Shown here: positions 6,264-12,607 of the stretch, in pieces
Position numbering within the stretch: the stretch's first letter is position 1
Layout of the letters: each line of letters starts with the position of its first letter
Origin: Geodermatophilaceae bacterium
GTDB taxonomy: Bacteria > Actinomycetota > Actinomycetes > Mycobacteriales > Geodermatophilaceae
Assembly (NCBI GenBank): GCA_013814015.1
Contig: JACCQS010000286.1
Coordinates: 1 to 14,739, forward strand
DNA length: 14,739 bases
Direction: 5' to 3'
Notes under the pieces: generated by a model
Seen by the model: the letters and a program-made list of their open reading frames with translations, nothing else
Told to the model about the DNA's origin: nothing
The model's database searches: none
Program-made: the position numbers and the translations under genes

Positions 6264-7910
6264 ATGTCAGATCGCGCAGCGAAAGAGGCTGGAAAAGAAA
6301 TGGAAGGCCACGGGGGCGATCTCGCTCTGGCCGCCTTGCGGCGATACGGAGTCGAGGAACTCTTCACCCTCTCCGGTGCACACGTGTTTCCTCTCTACGA
6401 CGCCCTGCACACCTCCGGATTGCCGATCCACGATGTCCGCCACGAGGCGACCGCTGTGTTCGCCGCCGAGGCAACCTCGAAACTGCAGCGCCGGCCCGCC
6501 GTAGCCGCCCTCACGGCGGGTCCAGGGGTCACCAACGGGATCAGCGCCGTCACCACCGCCCGGTTCAACGGCTCACCGGTCATGGTCATCGGAGGTCGGG
6601 CACCTCAGTTCCGTTGGGGTTCAGGCTCACTGCAAGAGATCGACCACGTTCCGATCCTGGCCTCGATCACGAAGCACGCCGCGACCAGTACGAGCGTCGA
6701 AGCGATCCCGGCTGACGTGGACCGGGCAATGCAGGCCGCTCTCTCCGGCCACCGCGGGCCGGTCTTTCTCGACATTCCGATGGACGTCTTCTTCAGTCGC
6801 GCAGAGGTGGCTGTCCCCTCGGGTAAACCGCCTTCGCGACCGCAACCCGATCAGGTGCAGGTCGCTGAGGCCGCACGAGTCCTGGCTGAGGCGCAGCGAC
6901 CGGTCGTGCTCGCCGGAACCGACGTGTACGCCGACGGTGCGTGGAACGAACTCGCCGAGGCCGCTCGAGAATTGCGGATGCCGGTGTTCTGCAACGGGAT
7001 GGGTCGGGGTTGCCTTCCCGCCGACGACGAACTCGCCTTCGCCCGAGCCCGCCGCACCGCCTTCCAGCAGGCCGATGTCATAGCCGTGATCGGCACCCCG
7101 TTGGACTTCCGGCTCGGCTTCGGTGACTTCGGGGCGGCGCGGGTGGTGCACATCGTCGATGACGAGAGCCAGCACGCGCCGCACCTCAAGGCCTCGGTCC
7201 GGGTCAGTGGGGATCTACGCGCTGTGCTTGGCGGTTTGGCCGAGTATCGCGGCACTCGGGCCGATCATGAGCCCTGGTTGCTCAGTCTGCGTGAAGCCGA
7301 GATTGCCGCCCGGGACAAGGAGGGAGCCGCCCTCAGCGCGGATTCCGATCCGATCAAGCCGAGCCGGGTGTACGGCGAACTGCGCAAGGTGCTGGACCGC
7401 GACGCAGTCGTCATCTGCGATGGCGGTGACTTCGTCTCCTACGCCGGCAAATACCTCGACTCCTACACCCCCGGCTGCTGGCTGGATCCCGGTCCGTACG
7501 GCTGTCTCGGGACATCGATGGGTTACGCGATGGGTGCGCGGCTTTCCCGTCCTGCCGCCCAGGTCTGCGTGGTTCTCGGGGACGGCGCGGCCGGCTTCTC
7601 GCTCATGGACGCGGAAAGCCTTGTCCGGCAGAAGCTGCCGGTTGTGATCGTGGTGGGCAACAACGGCATCTGGGGCCTGGAGAAGCACCCGATGCAGCAG
7701 CTCTACGGCTACGACGTCGCCGCGGACTTGCAACCGGGACTGCACTACGACCAGGTCGTCAGCGCGCTGGGCGGTGCGGGGGAGACGGTGACCAAGCCGG
7801 GCGAGATCGCTGCCGCGCTTGGGCGCGCCTTCGATTCCGGCGTCCCGTACGTGGTCAACGTGCTGACCGACGCAGCAGACGCCTACCCGCGCTCCTCCTC
7901 CCTCGCCTGA
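6264..7910 (+). CDS. ilvG: Acetolactate synthase-like thiamine-diphosphate enzyme (IlvG-type)
   Basis: This 548-residue protein has the three-domain layout of ThDP-dependent carboligases. The N-terminal Pyr domain carries the cofactor-activating glutamate E61 in DVRHEATAVFAAE, followed by ALTAGPGVTNG. A central domain follows (about 190-340). The C-terminal PP domain has the ThDP/Mg motif running from GDGAAGF (439-445) to NN (466-467) in NNGIWGLEKHP. The segments GSGSLQEIDHVP, GTPLDFRLGFGDF, GCWLDPGPYGCLG and VVNVLTDAADAYPR match my memory of M. tuberculosis IlvG (Rv1820, about 547 residues). In this family two pyruvates are joined to acetolactate, or related 2-keto acids are handled. No regulatory small subunit (IlvN) gene is adjacent, so the true substrate is open. 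ATG 6264 is preferred for its promoter spacing; ATG 6303 inside the gene is an alternative. Confidence 0.88.
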   Translation: MSDRAAKEAGKEMEGHGGDLALAALRRYGVEELFTLSGAHVFPLYDALHTSGLPIHDVRHEATAVFAAEATSKLQRRPAVAALTAGPGVTNGISAVTTARFNGSPVMVIGGRAPQFRWGSGSLQEIDHVPILASITKHAATSTSVEAIPADVDRAMQAALSGHRGPVFLDIPMDVFFSRAEVAVPSGKPPSRPQPDQVQVAEAARVLAEAQRPVVLAGTDVYADGAWNELAEAARELRMPVFCNGMGRGCLPADDELAFARARRTAFQQADVIAVIGTPLDFRLGFGDFGAARVVHIVDDESQHAPHLKASVRVSGDLRAVLGGLAEYRGTRADHEPWLLSLREAEIAARDKEGAALSADSDPIKPSRVYGELRKVLDRDAVVICDGGDFVSYAGKYLDSYTPGCWLDPGPYGCLGTSMGYAMGARLSRPAAQVCVVLGDGAAGFSLMDAESLVRQKLPVVIVVGNNGIWGLEKHPMQQLYGYDVAADLQPGLHYDQVVSALGGAGETVTKPGEIAAALGRAFDSGVPYVVNVLTDAADAYPRSSSLA

Positions 7911-7926
7911 CCCCGCCCGACCCCCT

Positions 7927-8005
7927 CCGAGTTGATCATCGGAAAATGGCGGGTTGATGGCTGAAATTCGGGAAACAAGCCTCGGTATTCCGATGATCAA
8001 CTCGG
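7927..8005. repeat. Long perfect inverted repeat, 18-bp arms
   Basis: Arm CCGAGTTGATCATCGGAA at 7927-7944 is exactly complementary to TTCCGATGATCAACTCGG at 7988-8005, with 43 bases between. The outer flanks add partial complementarity (CCCT against AAAGGG). It begins 17 bases after the stop of the IlvG-like gene. The transcript could fold into a long hairpin that ends or stabilises the mRNA. There is no U-run, so it is not a classic terminator. The arms each contain the palindrome TGATCA. The element could equally be a small dispersed repeat. Confidence 0.85.
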
Positions 8006-8109
8006 AAAGGGCGATCGCCTAGCGGGTGGTCTGGCTAGGTGATCATCTGGACACCCTAGGAACCCGAAAGAGCCACGGGCACTCACTTTCCGAGCGGATC
8101 TGGCCCGGT
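8006..8109. other. Rest of intergenic gap before grpB-like gene
   Basis: No gene is supported here. It holds a GCGATCGC palindrome (8011-8018) and a weak short hairpin, CCTAGC at 8018-8023 with GCTAGG at 8034-8039. A further CCTAGG lies at 8055-8060. These could be operator-like half sites, but nothing else supports that. Confidence 0.3.
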
Positions 8110-8140
8110 TAGACTCCTCGGCTGCCCTGATCGGAGGAGC
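8110..8140 (+). promoter_or_regulatory. Candidate -10 box and ribosome-binding site of the grpB-like gene
   Basis: TAGACT at 8110-8115 fits TAnnnT, and GGAGGAG at 8133-8139 lies four bases before GTG 8144. The ATG at 8142 is out of frame and stops after seven codons, so the Shine-Dalgarno sequence decides for GTG 8144. The leader would be about 20 bases. Confidence 0.5.
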
Positions 8141-8143
8141 GAT

Positions 8144-8752
8144 GTGCCCAGCGAACCGGATCTGACCGAGCGAGTCGTCAGCAGCCAGGAGGAATTGGAC
8201 GCTGCCTGGATCGATGGGCCACCGGCTCCGAGCGGCCCGATCCTCATTGCCGACTACGACCCGGCGTGGCCCGGGCTGTACGCCCGTGAACGGGAGCGGA
8301 TCTGTGACCTACTCGGCAAAGCAGTGGTGTCGATCGAGCACATCGGCTCGACCGCGGTCCCCGGGCTGGCTGCCAAGCCGGTCATCGACATCGATCTGGT
8401 CGTCGCCGACTCTGCTGACGAAAGTTCCTATGTGCCGCAACTGGAAACGGCCGGGTACCGGCTCATCATCCGCGAGCCCAACTGGCACGAGCATCGCTGC
8501 CTGAAGGGACCGGACACCAACGTCAATCTGCACGTCTTCTCGCCAGGAAGCCCGGAGATCACCCGCCACCTCGTCTTCCGCGACTGGCTGCGGGCCCACC
8601 CGGAGGACCGCGACCTGTATGAACGTACGAAGCGATCTCTGGCGGCCAAAGCCGAACTCGACGACGTACGGGCTTACACCGATGCGAAGGATGCGGTGAT
8701 CGACGCGATCTACGCCCGCGCTGTTGCTCATCGGCCGCTGAGCCCGCGGTAG
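8144..8752 (+). CDS. GrpB / UPF0157 family protein (nucleotidyltransferase-like)
   Basis: This 202-residue protein has the GrpB-family core. It has an opening block ILIADYDPAWPGLYARER (about 33-50), then IEHIGSTAVPGLAAKPVIDI (64-83), which carries the nucleotidyltransferase-like GS motif and the acidic pair D82 and D84. It continues with HRCLKGPDTNVNLHVFSPGS and RHLVFRDWLRAHPEDRDLY, which are typical of the family. GrpB proteins adopt the Pol-beta/nucleotidyltransferase fold and are often annotated as possible glutamate-rich or CoA-linked proteins, but no reaction is firmly established that I know of. The extra N-terminal 30 residues are variable. GTG 8144 is chosen for the GGAGGAG upstream. 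The gene appears to be independently transcribed. The downstream 210 bases up to the convergent GH57 gene hold no confident gene. Confidence 0.87.
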   Translation: MPSEPDLTERVVSSQEELDAAWIDGPPAPSGPILIADYDPAWPGLYARERERICDLLGKAVVSIEHIGSTAVPGLAAKPVIDIDLVVADSADESSYVPQLETAGYRLIIREPNWHEHRCLKGPDTNVNLHVFSPGSPEITRHLVFRDWLRAHPEDRDLYERTKRSLAAKAELDDVRAYTDAKDAVIDAIYARAVAHRPLSPR

Positions 8753-8945
8753 GACGCGCCCCAGCAACGGCATTGTGGGGGAACCGGCAGGTGTCCGCCC
8801 GGAACTGTGCCAGCAGTCCACCGATGAGCCACTCACCGCCGGTGGTCTCGGCGGCCAGCGCCTCCAATTCCTCGGCAGCGGAGATGAGGTCCCGTCGTTC
8901 GTCCTCGAACATCGGCTCAGTCTGCCGGGCTGGGTCGTCGACCAT
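8559..8945 (-). CDS. Doubtful small ORF downstream of the GH57 gene
   Basis: A leftward 128-codon ORF starts at ATG 8945, 16 bases after the GH57 stop. Its first 65 residues (including FEDERRDLISAAEELEALAA and GGEWLIGGLLAQFRADTC) look protein-like, with an amphipathic acidic helix. The second half is antisense to the grpB-like gene and is an Arg/Pro-rich shadow. ATG 8912 is an alternative start. Neither start has a Shine-Dalgarno sequence. It could be a short real gene that reads out into antisense sequence, a remnant whose 3' half was lost, or chance. I do not recognise a family. Confidence 0.3.
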   Translation of the reverse strand: MVDDPARQTEPMFEDERRDLISAAEELEALAAETTGGEWLIGGLLAQFRADTCRFPHNAVAGARPTAGSAADEQQRGRRSRRSPHPSHRCKPVRRRVRLWPPEIASYVHTGRGPPGGPAASRGRRGGG

Positions 8946-8961
8946 CGCGCTTCGGCGGCGA

Positions 8962-10476
8962 TCAGAGCAGGCGGGCGTCCAGGTGGCGCCACGGTCCGTC
9001 GATGTGTTCCAACTCGCGAGCGATCCTGGAGGCGCTTACCGGGTCGGTGTCCATGGCCGCGCGCAACCGGTCGAACCGGGCCGAGTGAGTTGCGATCCGG
9101 TTCCGGGCATAGTCCGCGGCAGAGTTCTTGCTGACCATGAAGGCCCAGTCGCTGGCCAGCGCCAGGTAAGCCTCACGGCAGAGTTGGTCGAGCTCGCGAT
9201 TCCGTAGGTGCGAACGCGAAGAGTCCACTGTGGACAGCAAACGCGTGGCGAGGCGCTCGCCGGCGTCGACGATGTCAGCGACTTGCGGGCCGGCCCAGAC
9301 CCGCCAGTCCTTGCCGCTGCCCCAGGACGAAGCGGGGATCTGCACCGGAGGGCCGACGTGACCGGCTTCTTGGGCTCCGCGCAAGGTGGTCACCCGTACG
9401 CCGGCCAGCGGAAGCCGGCGTAGCACTTCCTCCAGCCACACCGGACCCTCGTACCACCAATGACCGAACAGTTCGGTGTCGTAGGCAGCGACGGTTACCG
9501 CACGGCGTCCGGTCGCTGCGGCGAGGTCTACCAGGCGCCGGCGTACGACGTCGACGAAGTCCCTCGCATCTCGCCGGGCCATCGCCGCAGCGGCCACTGG
9601 ATCCCATGGGGCTTTGTCCTGCGGTGCAGTCTGTCGACTGGTCACCCGCGCCGGCCGAAACCCCGATGCGTGATCGAAGGTGTGGAAGTCCCGATAGGCG
9701 GCACTTCCCGGGTACCCGGACTTCGGCGACCACACCCGGTAGGTCACCTCGAGATCGCGACCGAAAGCCACGACGTCGGATTCGCCGATCGGATGTGCTG
9801 CCGCCGTACGGCCACGCAGTGACGGTCCGTCGACGAGTAGCCGAGCGATCCCTTGCCCGGCGTAGATGTCCTCCAGCCCCGGGCGATAGCCGCATTCGGG
9901 AGCCCAGACACCCGCGAGCCGGCTTCCCCAGCGAAGCCAGGCGTCGTCAGATCCGGTGCGCAGGGCGTGCGCGATCAGCCGATCGTCGAGCAGCGGAAGG
10001 AAGGGATGCGCGACCGGCCCGCCGAGCAGTTCCACCACGCCGTCGTCGCACAAGCGCCGCAGGATGGGCGAGCCACCGCGCAGCCAGCGGTCCTCCACAT
10101 CAACCAGGCACGCGGACGCGGCGGCGTACTCGAACCGGGCCAGATCGCGCAGCAGCGGTTCGCTGCGGGCGGCCAACTCCTCGGCGCGCAGCACCCAGTT
10201 ACCCGTCCACCGGTGGATCTCGTTCAGGCAGTACGGATCATCGAGCATGGCCGCGACGGTCGGGGAGACGCCGAGACTCAGCAGTTCCCGGCGGCCCTCG
10301 GCGGCCAATCTCTCGCAGACCTCGATTACCCGTCGCCACGACGAAGTGAACGCCTGGTGCAGCCACTCCTCACCGACCGGCCAGGCCCCGGCGTGGGCGA
10401 CCCAGGGCAGGTGGGTATGCAGGACCAGGCAACAGGTTCCGATCTCAGCGACCGCCGCACTCGTGACCAGCCTCAC
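8962..10476 (-). CDS. Glycoside hydrolase family 57 protein, probable 1,4-alpha-glucan branching enzyme
   Basis: This 504-residue GH57 enzyme resembles the actinobacterial branching-enzyme group that includes Rv3031. The N-terminal strand carries HTHLPWV (20-26). The nucleophile region is GVWAPECGYRPG (189-200), with E194 as the expected catalytic nucleophile. The acid/base is D333 in AAYDTELFGHWWYEGP (330-345). A C-terminal helical region with SDWAFMVSKNSAADYARNR is typical of the DUF1957-type branching domain. The enzyme would cut an alpha-1,4 glucan and rejoin it as an alpha-1,6 branch in the cytoplasm; it has no signal peptide. GTG 10476 is the start, preceded by GAGGAGGA directly upstream. 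It is divergent from etfB, as in mycobacteria. In mycobacteria the homologue is tied to methylglucose lipopolysaccharide or glycogen; which applies here is unknown. Confidence 0.92.
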   Translation of the reverse strand: MRLVTSAAVAEIGTCCLVLHTHLPWVAHAGAWPVGEEWLHQAFTSSWRRVIEVCERLAAEGRRELLSLGVSPTVAAMLDDPYCLNEIHRWTGNWVLRAEELAARSEPLLRDLARFEYAAASACLVDVEDRWLRGGSPILRRLCDDGVVELLGGPVAHPFLPLLDDRLIAHALRTGSDDAWLRWGSRLAGVWAPECGYRPGLEDIYAGQGIARLLVDGPSLRGRTAAAHPIGESDVVAFGRDLEVTYRVWSPKSGYPGSAAYRDFHTFDHASGFRPARVTSRQTAPQDKAPWDPVAAAAMARRDARDFVDVVRRRLVDLAAATGRRAVTVAAYDTELFGHWWYEGPVWLEEVLRRLPLAGVRVTTLRGAQEAGHVGPPVQIPASSWGSGKDWRVWAGPQVADIVDAGERLATRLLSTVDSSRSHLRNRELDQLCREAYLALASDWAFMVSKNSAADYARNRIATHSARFDRLRAAMDTDPVSASRIARELEHIDGPWRHLDARLL

Positions 10477-10623
10477 TCCTCCTCGGTCAACGCATCGCCT
10501 TACCCGTCAGTAACATCAGGGGCAGATTTTCAGAGGAAACGAGCCTGCCAGACTGCTCGCACCACTCCACGACACATCTCGGACAGCCGATGCGAACAGA
10601 CGCGGACAGGGAGCTCATAGGGC
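10477..10623. promoter_or_regulatory. Divergent intergenic region between GH57 gene and etfB
   Basis: These 147 bases must hold promoters for both divergent genes. A rightward TAACAT at 10511-10516 fits a -10, giving a long leader of about 100 bases to etfB. AGGGAG at 10608-10613 is the likely ribosome-binding site for etfB, ten bases from its ATG. I see no clear leftward -10 box or operator symmetry. Confidence 0.4.
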
Positions 10624-11403
10624 ATGAACATCGTCGTCCTGGTGAAGCAGGTGCCTGATTCAGGCAGCGAGCGCACGCTCGATTCCAGTGACAACACGGT
10701 GGCGCGCGCCTCGGCGGACAACGTCATCAACGAAATGGACGAGTACGCGATCGAGGAGGCGCTCCAGGTCAAGGAGGCCCACGGTGGCGAGGTCACGATC
10801 CTCACCATGGGTCCGGACTCGGCGACCGACACGATCCGTAAGGCGCTGTCGATGGGAGCCGACAAGGCGATCCACGTGACCGACCCGGCGCTGCACGGCT
10901 CCTGCGTGATTGCCACCAGCGCGGTCCTGGCGAAGGCACTGGGCACCATCGAGTGGGATCTGGTGCTCTCCGGCGCGCAGTCCACCGACGGCGGCCTGAC
11001 GATGATGCCCGCGCTGCTCGCCGAACGACTCGGGGTCGCCCACCTGTCCGGCGCCCGCAAGCTCACCGTCGACGGCTCCAAGCTCACCGTCGAGCGGCAG
11101 ACCGACGGTGGCTACTGGACGATCGAAGGCCAGACACCGGCCATCGTCAGCACCTGGGACACCATGAACGAGCCGCGCTACCCCTCGTTCAAGGGAATCA
11201 TGGCCGCCAAGAACAAGCCGGTCACGACGCTGAGCCTCGCTGACCTCGGGGTGGATGCATCAGAGGTCGGGCTGGGCGCGGCGACCAGCACCGTGCTGGA
11301 GTTCGCGAACCGCCCGCCCAAGGGCGAGGGCGAGCAGGTCAAGGACGAGGGAGACGGCGCGGCAAAGCTCGCGGACTTCCTCGCGTCGAAGAAGTTCGTC
11401 TGA
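10624..11403 (+). CDS. etfB: Electron transfer flavoprotein beta subunit
   Basis: This 259-residue protein is of normal length for EtfB (FixA). It opens with MNIVVLVKQVPD and has NEMDEYAIEEALQVKE (37-52). The AMP-binding loop is SGAQSTDGG (116-124). The conserved EPRYPSFKGIMAAKNKP segment (about 185-201) contains the recognition loop that docks acyl-CoA dehydrogenases. With EtfA it forms a soluble heterodimer that takes electrons from flavin dehydrogenases of fatty-acid and amino-acid oxidation and passes them to ETF-quinone oxidoreductase. The C-terminal 25 residues are Lys/Asp/Glu-rich. etfA follows after 18 bases, so the two form an operon. No dehydrogenase or quinone oxidoreductase gene lies in the window. 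Confidence 0.96.
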   Translation: MNIVVLVKQVPDSGSERTLDSSDNTVARASADNVINEMDEYAIEEALQVKEAHGGEVTILTMGPDSATDTIRKALSMGADKAIHVTDPALHGSCVIATSAVLAKALGTIEWDLVLSGAQSTDGGLTMMPALLAERLGVAHLSGARKLTVDGSKLTVERQTDGGYWTIEGQTPAIVSTWDTMNEPRYPSFKGIMAAKNKPVTTLSLADLGVDASEVGLGAATSTVLEFANRPPKGEGEQVKDEGDGAAKLADFLASKKFV

Positions 11404-11421
11404 GGCCAGGGAGTTCTGCAG

Positions 11422-12393
11422 ATGTCTGAAGTTCTGGTTCTCGTCGAGACCGTGGCCGACGGCGACGGAGTCGCCCTGAAGAAGGTCACCTTGGAGATGC
11501 TCACCGCCGCTCGCGCGCTGGGTGAGCCTTCCGCGGTCGTCGCCGGCGCAGTCGGTACCGCCGCTGCGGTCAAGGAGCGGGTGGCCGAGTACGGCGCTGC
11601 CAAGATCTACGTCGCCGAATCCGACGACATCGACAACCACCTCGTCGCGCCGAAGGCGGAGGTCCTGGCGAAGCTGGTCGCCGACACCTCCGCAGCCGCG
11701 GTGATCCTGCCGAGCACCCAGGAGGGCAAGGAGGTCGCCGGCCGGCTAGCCATCAAGATCGGCAGCGGTCTGCTCACCGACATCAGCGAGGTCAACTCCG
11801 ACGGCACGGCCACCCAGGTGGTCTTCGCCGGAGCGGTCATCGTGAAGTCGAAGGTCGCCAAGGGAACACCGATCTATACCGTGCGCCCGAATTCCGTTGC
11901 CCCCCAGCCTCAGCCCGCAGCCGGAGAAGAAGTGCCGGTCGATATCGCGATCAGCGACGACGCGAAGAGGGTCACGGTCGTCGGTAGGACCCTGGAGGCA
12001 AGCGGCGGACGGCCCGAGTTGACCGAGGCCTCGATCATCGTCTCCGGTGGTCGCGGGGTCGGCAGTGCCGAGAACTTCGCCCTGATCGAAGGATTGGCCG
12101 ATTCCCTTGGCGGCGCAGTCGGCGCATCCCGCGCTGCGACGGACTCCGGCTTTTACCCCCACCAGTACCAGGTCGGGCAGACCGGCAAGACCGTCTCGCC
12201 GCAGCTCTATGTGGCCGTAGGGATCTCCGGCGCTATCCAGCACCGTGCGGGGATGCAGACCTCGAAGACCATCGTGGCGATCAACAAGGACAACGAGGCG
12301 CCGATCTTCGAACTCGCCGACTTCGGCGTCGTGGGTGACCTCTTCCAGATCGTCCCTGTTCTGACCGAGGAGATCACCAAGCGCAAGGCCTGA
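11422..12393 (+). CDS. etfA: Electron transfer flavoprotein alpha subunit
   Basis: This 323-residue protein is of standard EtfA (FixB) length. The N-terminal domain (to about residue 190) resembles the beta-subunit fold, with ILPSTQEGKEVAGRLA in the middle. The C-terminal FAD-binding domain begins with SGGRGVGS (208-215). It continues with SRAATDSGFYPHQYQVGQTG (ending 255), and AVGISGAIQHRAGM (265-278), which wraps the flavin. The final block, VAINKDNEAPIFELADFGVVGD, is the family signature. It is the FAD-carrying partner of EtfB. ATG 11422 is supported by CAGGGAG about eight bases upstream. Its stop codon runs straight into a GC-rich hairpin and the 75-bp tandem repeat, so the operon probably ends here. 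Confidence 0.96.
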   Translation: MSEVLVLVETVADGDGVALKKVTLEMLTAARALGEPSAVVAGAVGTAAAVKERVAEYGAAKIYVAESDDIDNHLVAPKAEVLAKLVADTSAAAVILPSTQEGKEVAGRLAIKIGSGLLTDISEVNSDGTATQVVFAGAVIVKSKVAKGTPIYTVRPNSVAPQPQPAAGEEVPVDIAISDDAKRVTVVGRTLEASGGRPELTEASIIVSGGRGVGSAENFALIEGLADSLGGAVGASRAATDSGFYPHQYQVGQTGKTVSPQLYVAVGISGAIQHRAGMQTSKTIVAINKDNEAPIFELADFGVVGDLFQIVPVLTEEITKRKA

Positions 12394-12410
12394 GCGCGCG
12401 CGAAGCGCGC
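12394..12410 (+). terminator. GC-rich hairpin after etfA
   Basis: GCGCGC at 12394-12399, loop GCGAA, then GCGCGC at 12405-12410 form a perfect six-pair stem immediately after the etfA stop. There is no T-run after it, so it would be an atypical or U-tract-independent terminator. The right half overlaps the start of the tandem repeat. Confidence 0.4.
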
Positions 12411-12549
12411 CCGGATTCCTTTCGGTGCCGCCGGCCGCGTACGGAACGAGCCCGCAGCGCTGGCCGGGAATGTGGCGAAGCGCGCCCGGATTCCTTTCGG
12501 TGCCGCCGGCCGCGTACGGAACGAGCCCGCAGCGCTGGCCGGGAATGTG
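12400..12549. repeat. Perfect tandem duplication, two 75-bp units
   Basis: Units 12400-12474 and 12475-12549 read identically base for base (starting GCGAAGCGCGCCCGGATTCC and ending GGCCGGGAATGTG). Each unit contains CCGGCC and GGCCGG as a six-base inverted repeat around a 25-base loop. That loop holds CGTACG and CAGCGCTG palindromes; ATTC and GAAT can extend the stem. Because 75 is divisible by three, both strands stay open through it, but the encoded peptides are not convincing. It fills most of the etfA-desulfurase gap and stops about 40 bases before the desulfurase promoter. Confidence 0.93.
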
Positions 12550-12591
12550 GCCAGTTCTGGTTGCGCGGCGCAGCATCGCCGTGGAGGCGGT

Positions 12592-12597
12592 TAGGCT
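12592..12597 (+). promoter_or_regulatory. Candidate -10 box (TAGGCT) of the cysteine desulfurase gene
   Basis: TAGGCT fits TAnnnT and ends ten bases before ATG 12608. The mRNA would have only about four leader bases and no Shine-Dalgarno sequence. It also argues against longer in-frame starts inside the tandem repeat. No good -35 was seen. Confidence 0.5.
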
Positions 12598-12607
12598 TTC
12601 CAGCAAC

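Noticed and set aside
8018..8039. CCTAGC/GCTAGG short inverted repeat as a terminator or operator
   Set aside because: Only six pairs with a ten-base loop and no T-run or second matching site; too weak to call beyond a mention.
9853..10620. Rightward 255-codon ORF opposite the GH57 gene
   Set aside because: It is the antisense shadow of a gene with clear GH57 catalytic motifs; the translation has no recognisable domain.
12425..12607. In-frame N-terminal extension of the cysteine desulfurase
   Set aside because: It would translate the tandem DNA repeat twice, while the family begins at the YLDHAATTP strand and a -10 box lies at 12592 just before ATG 12608.
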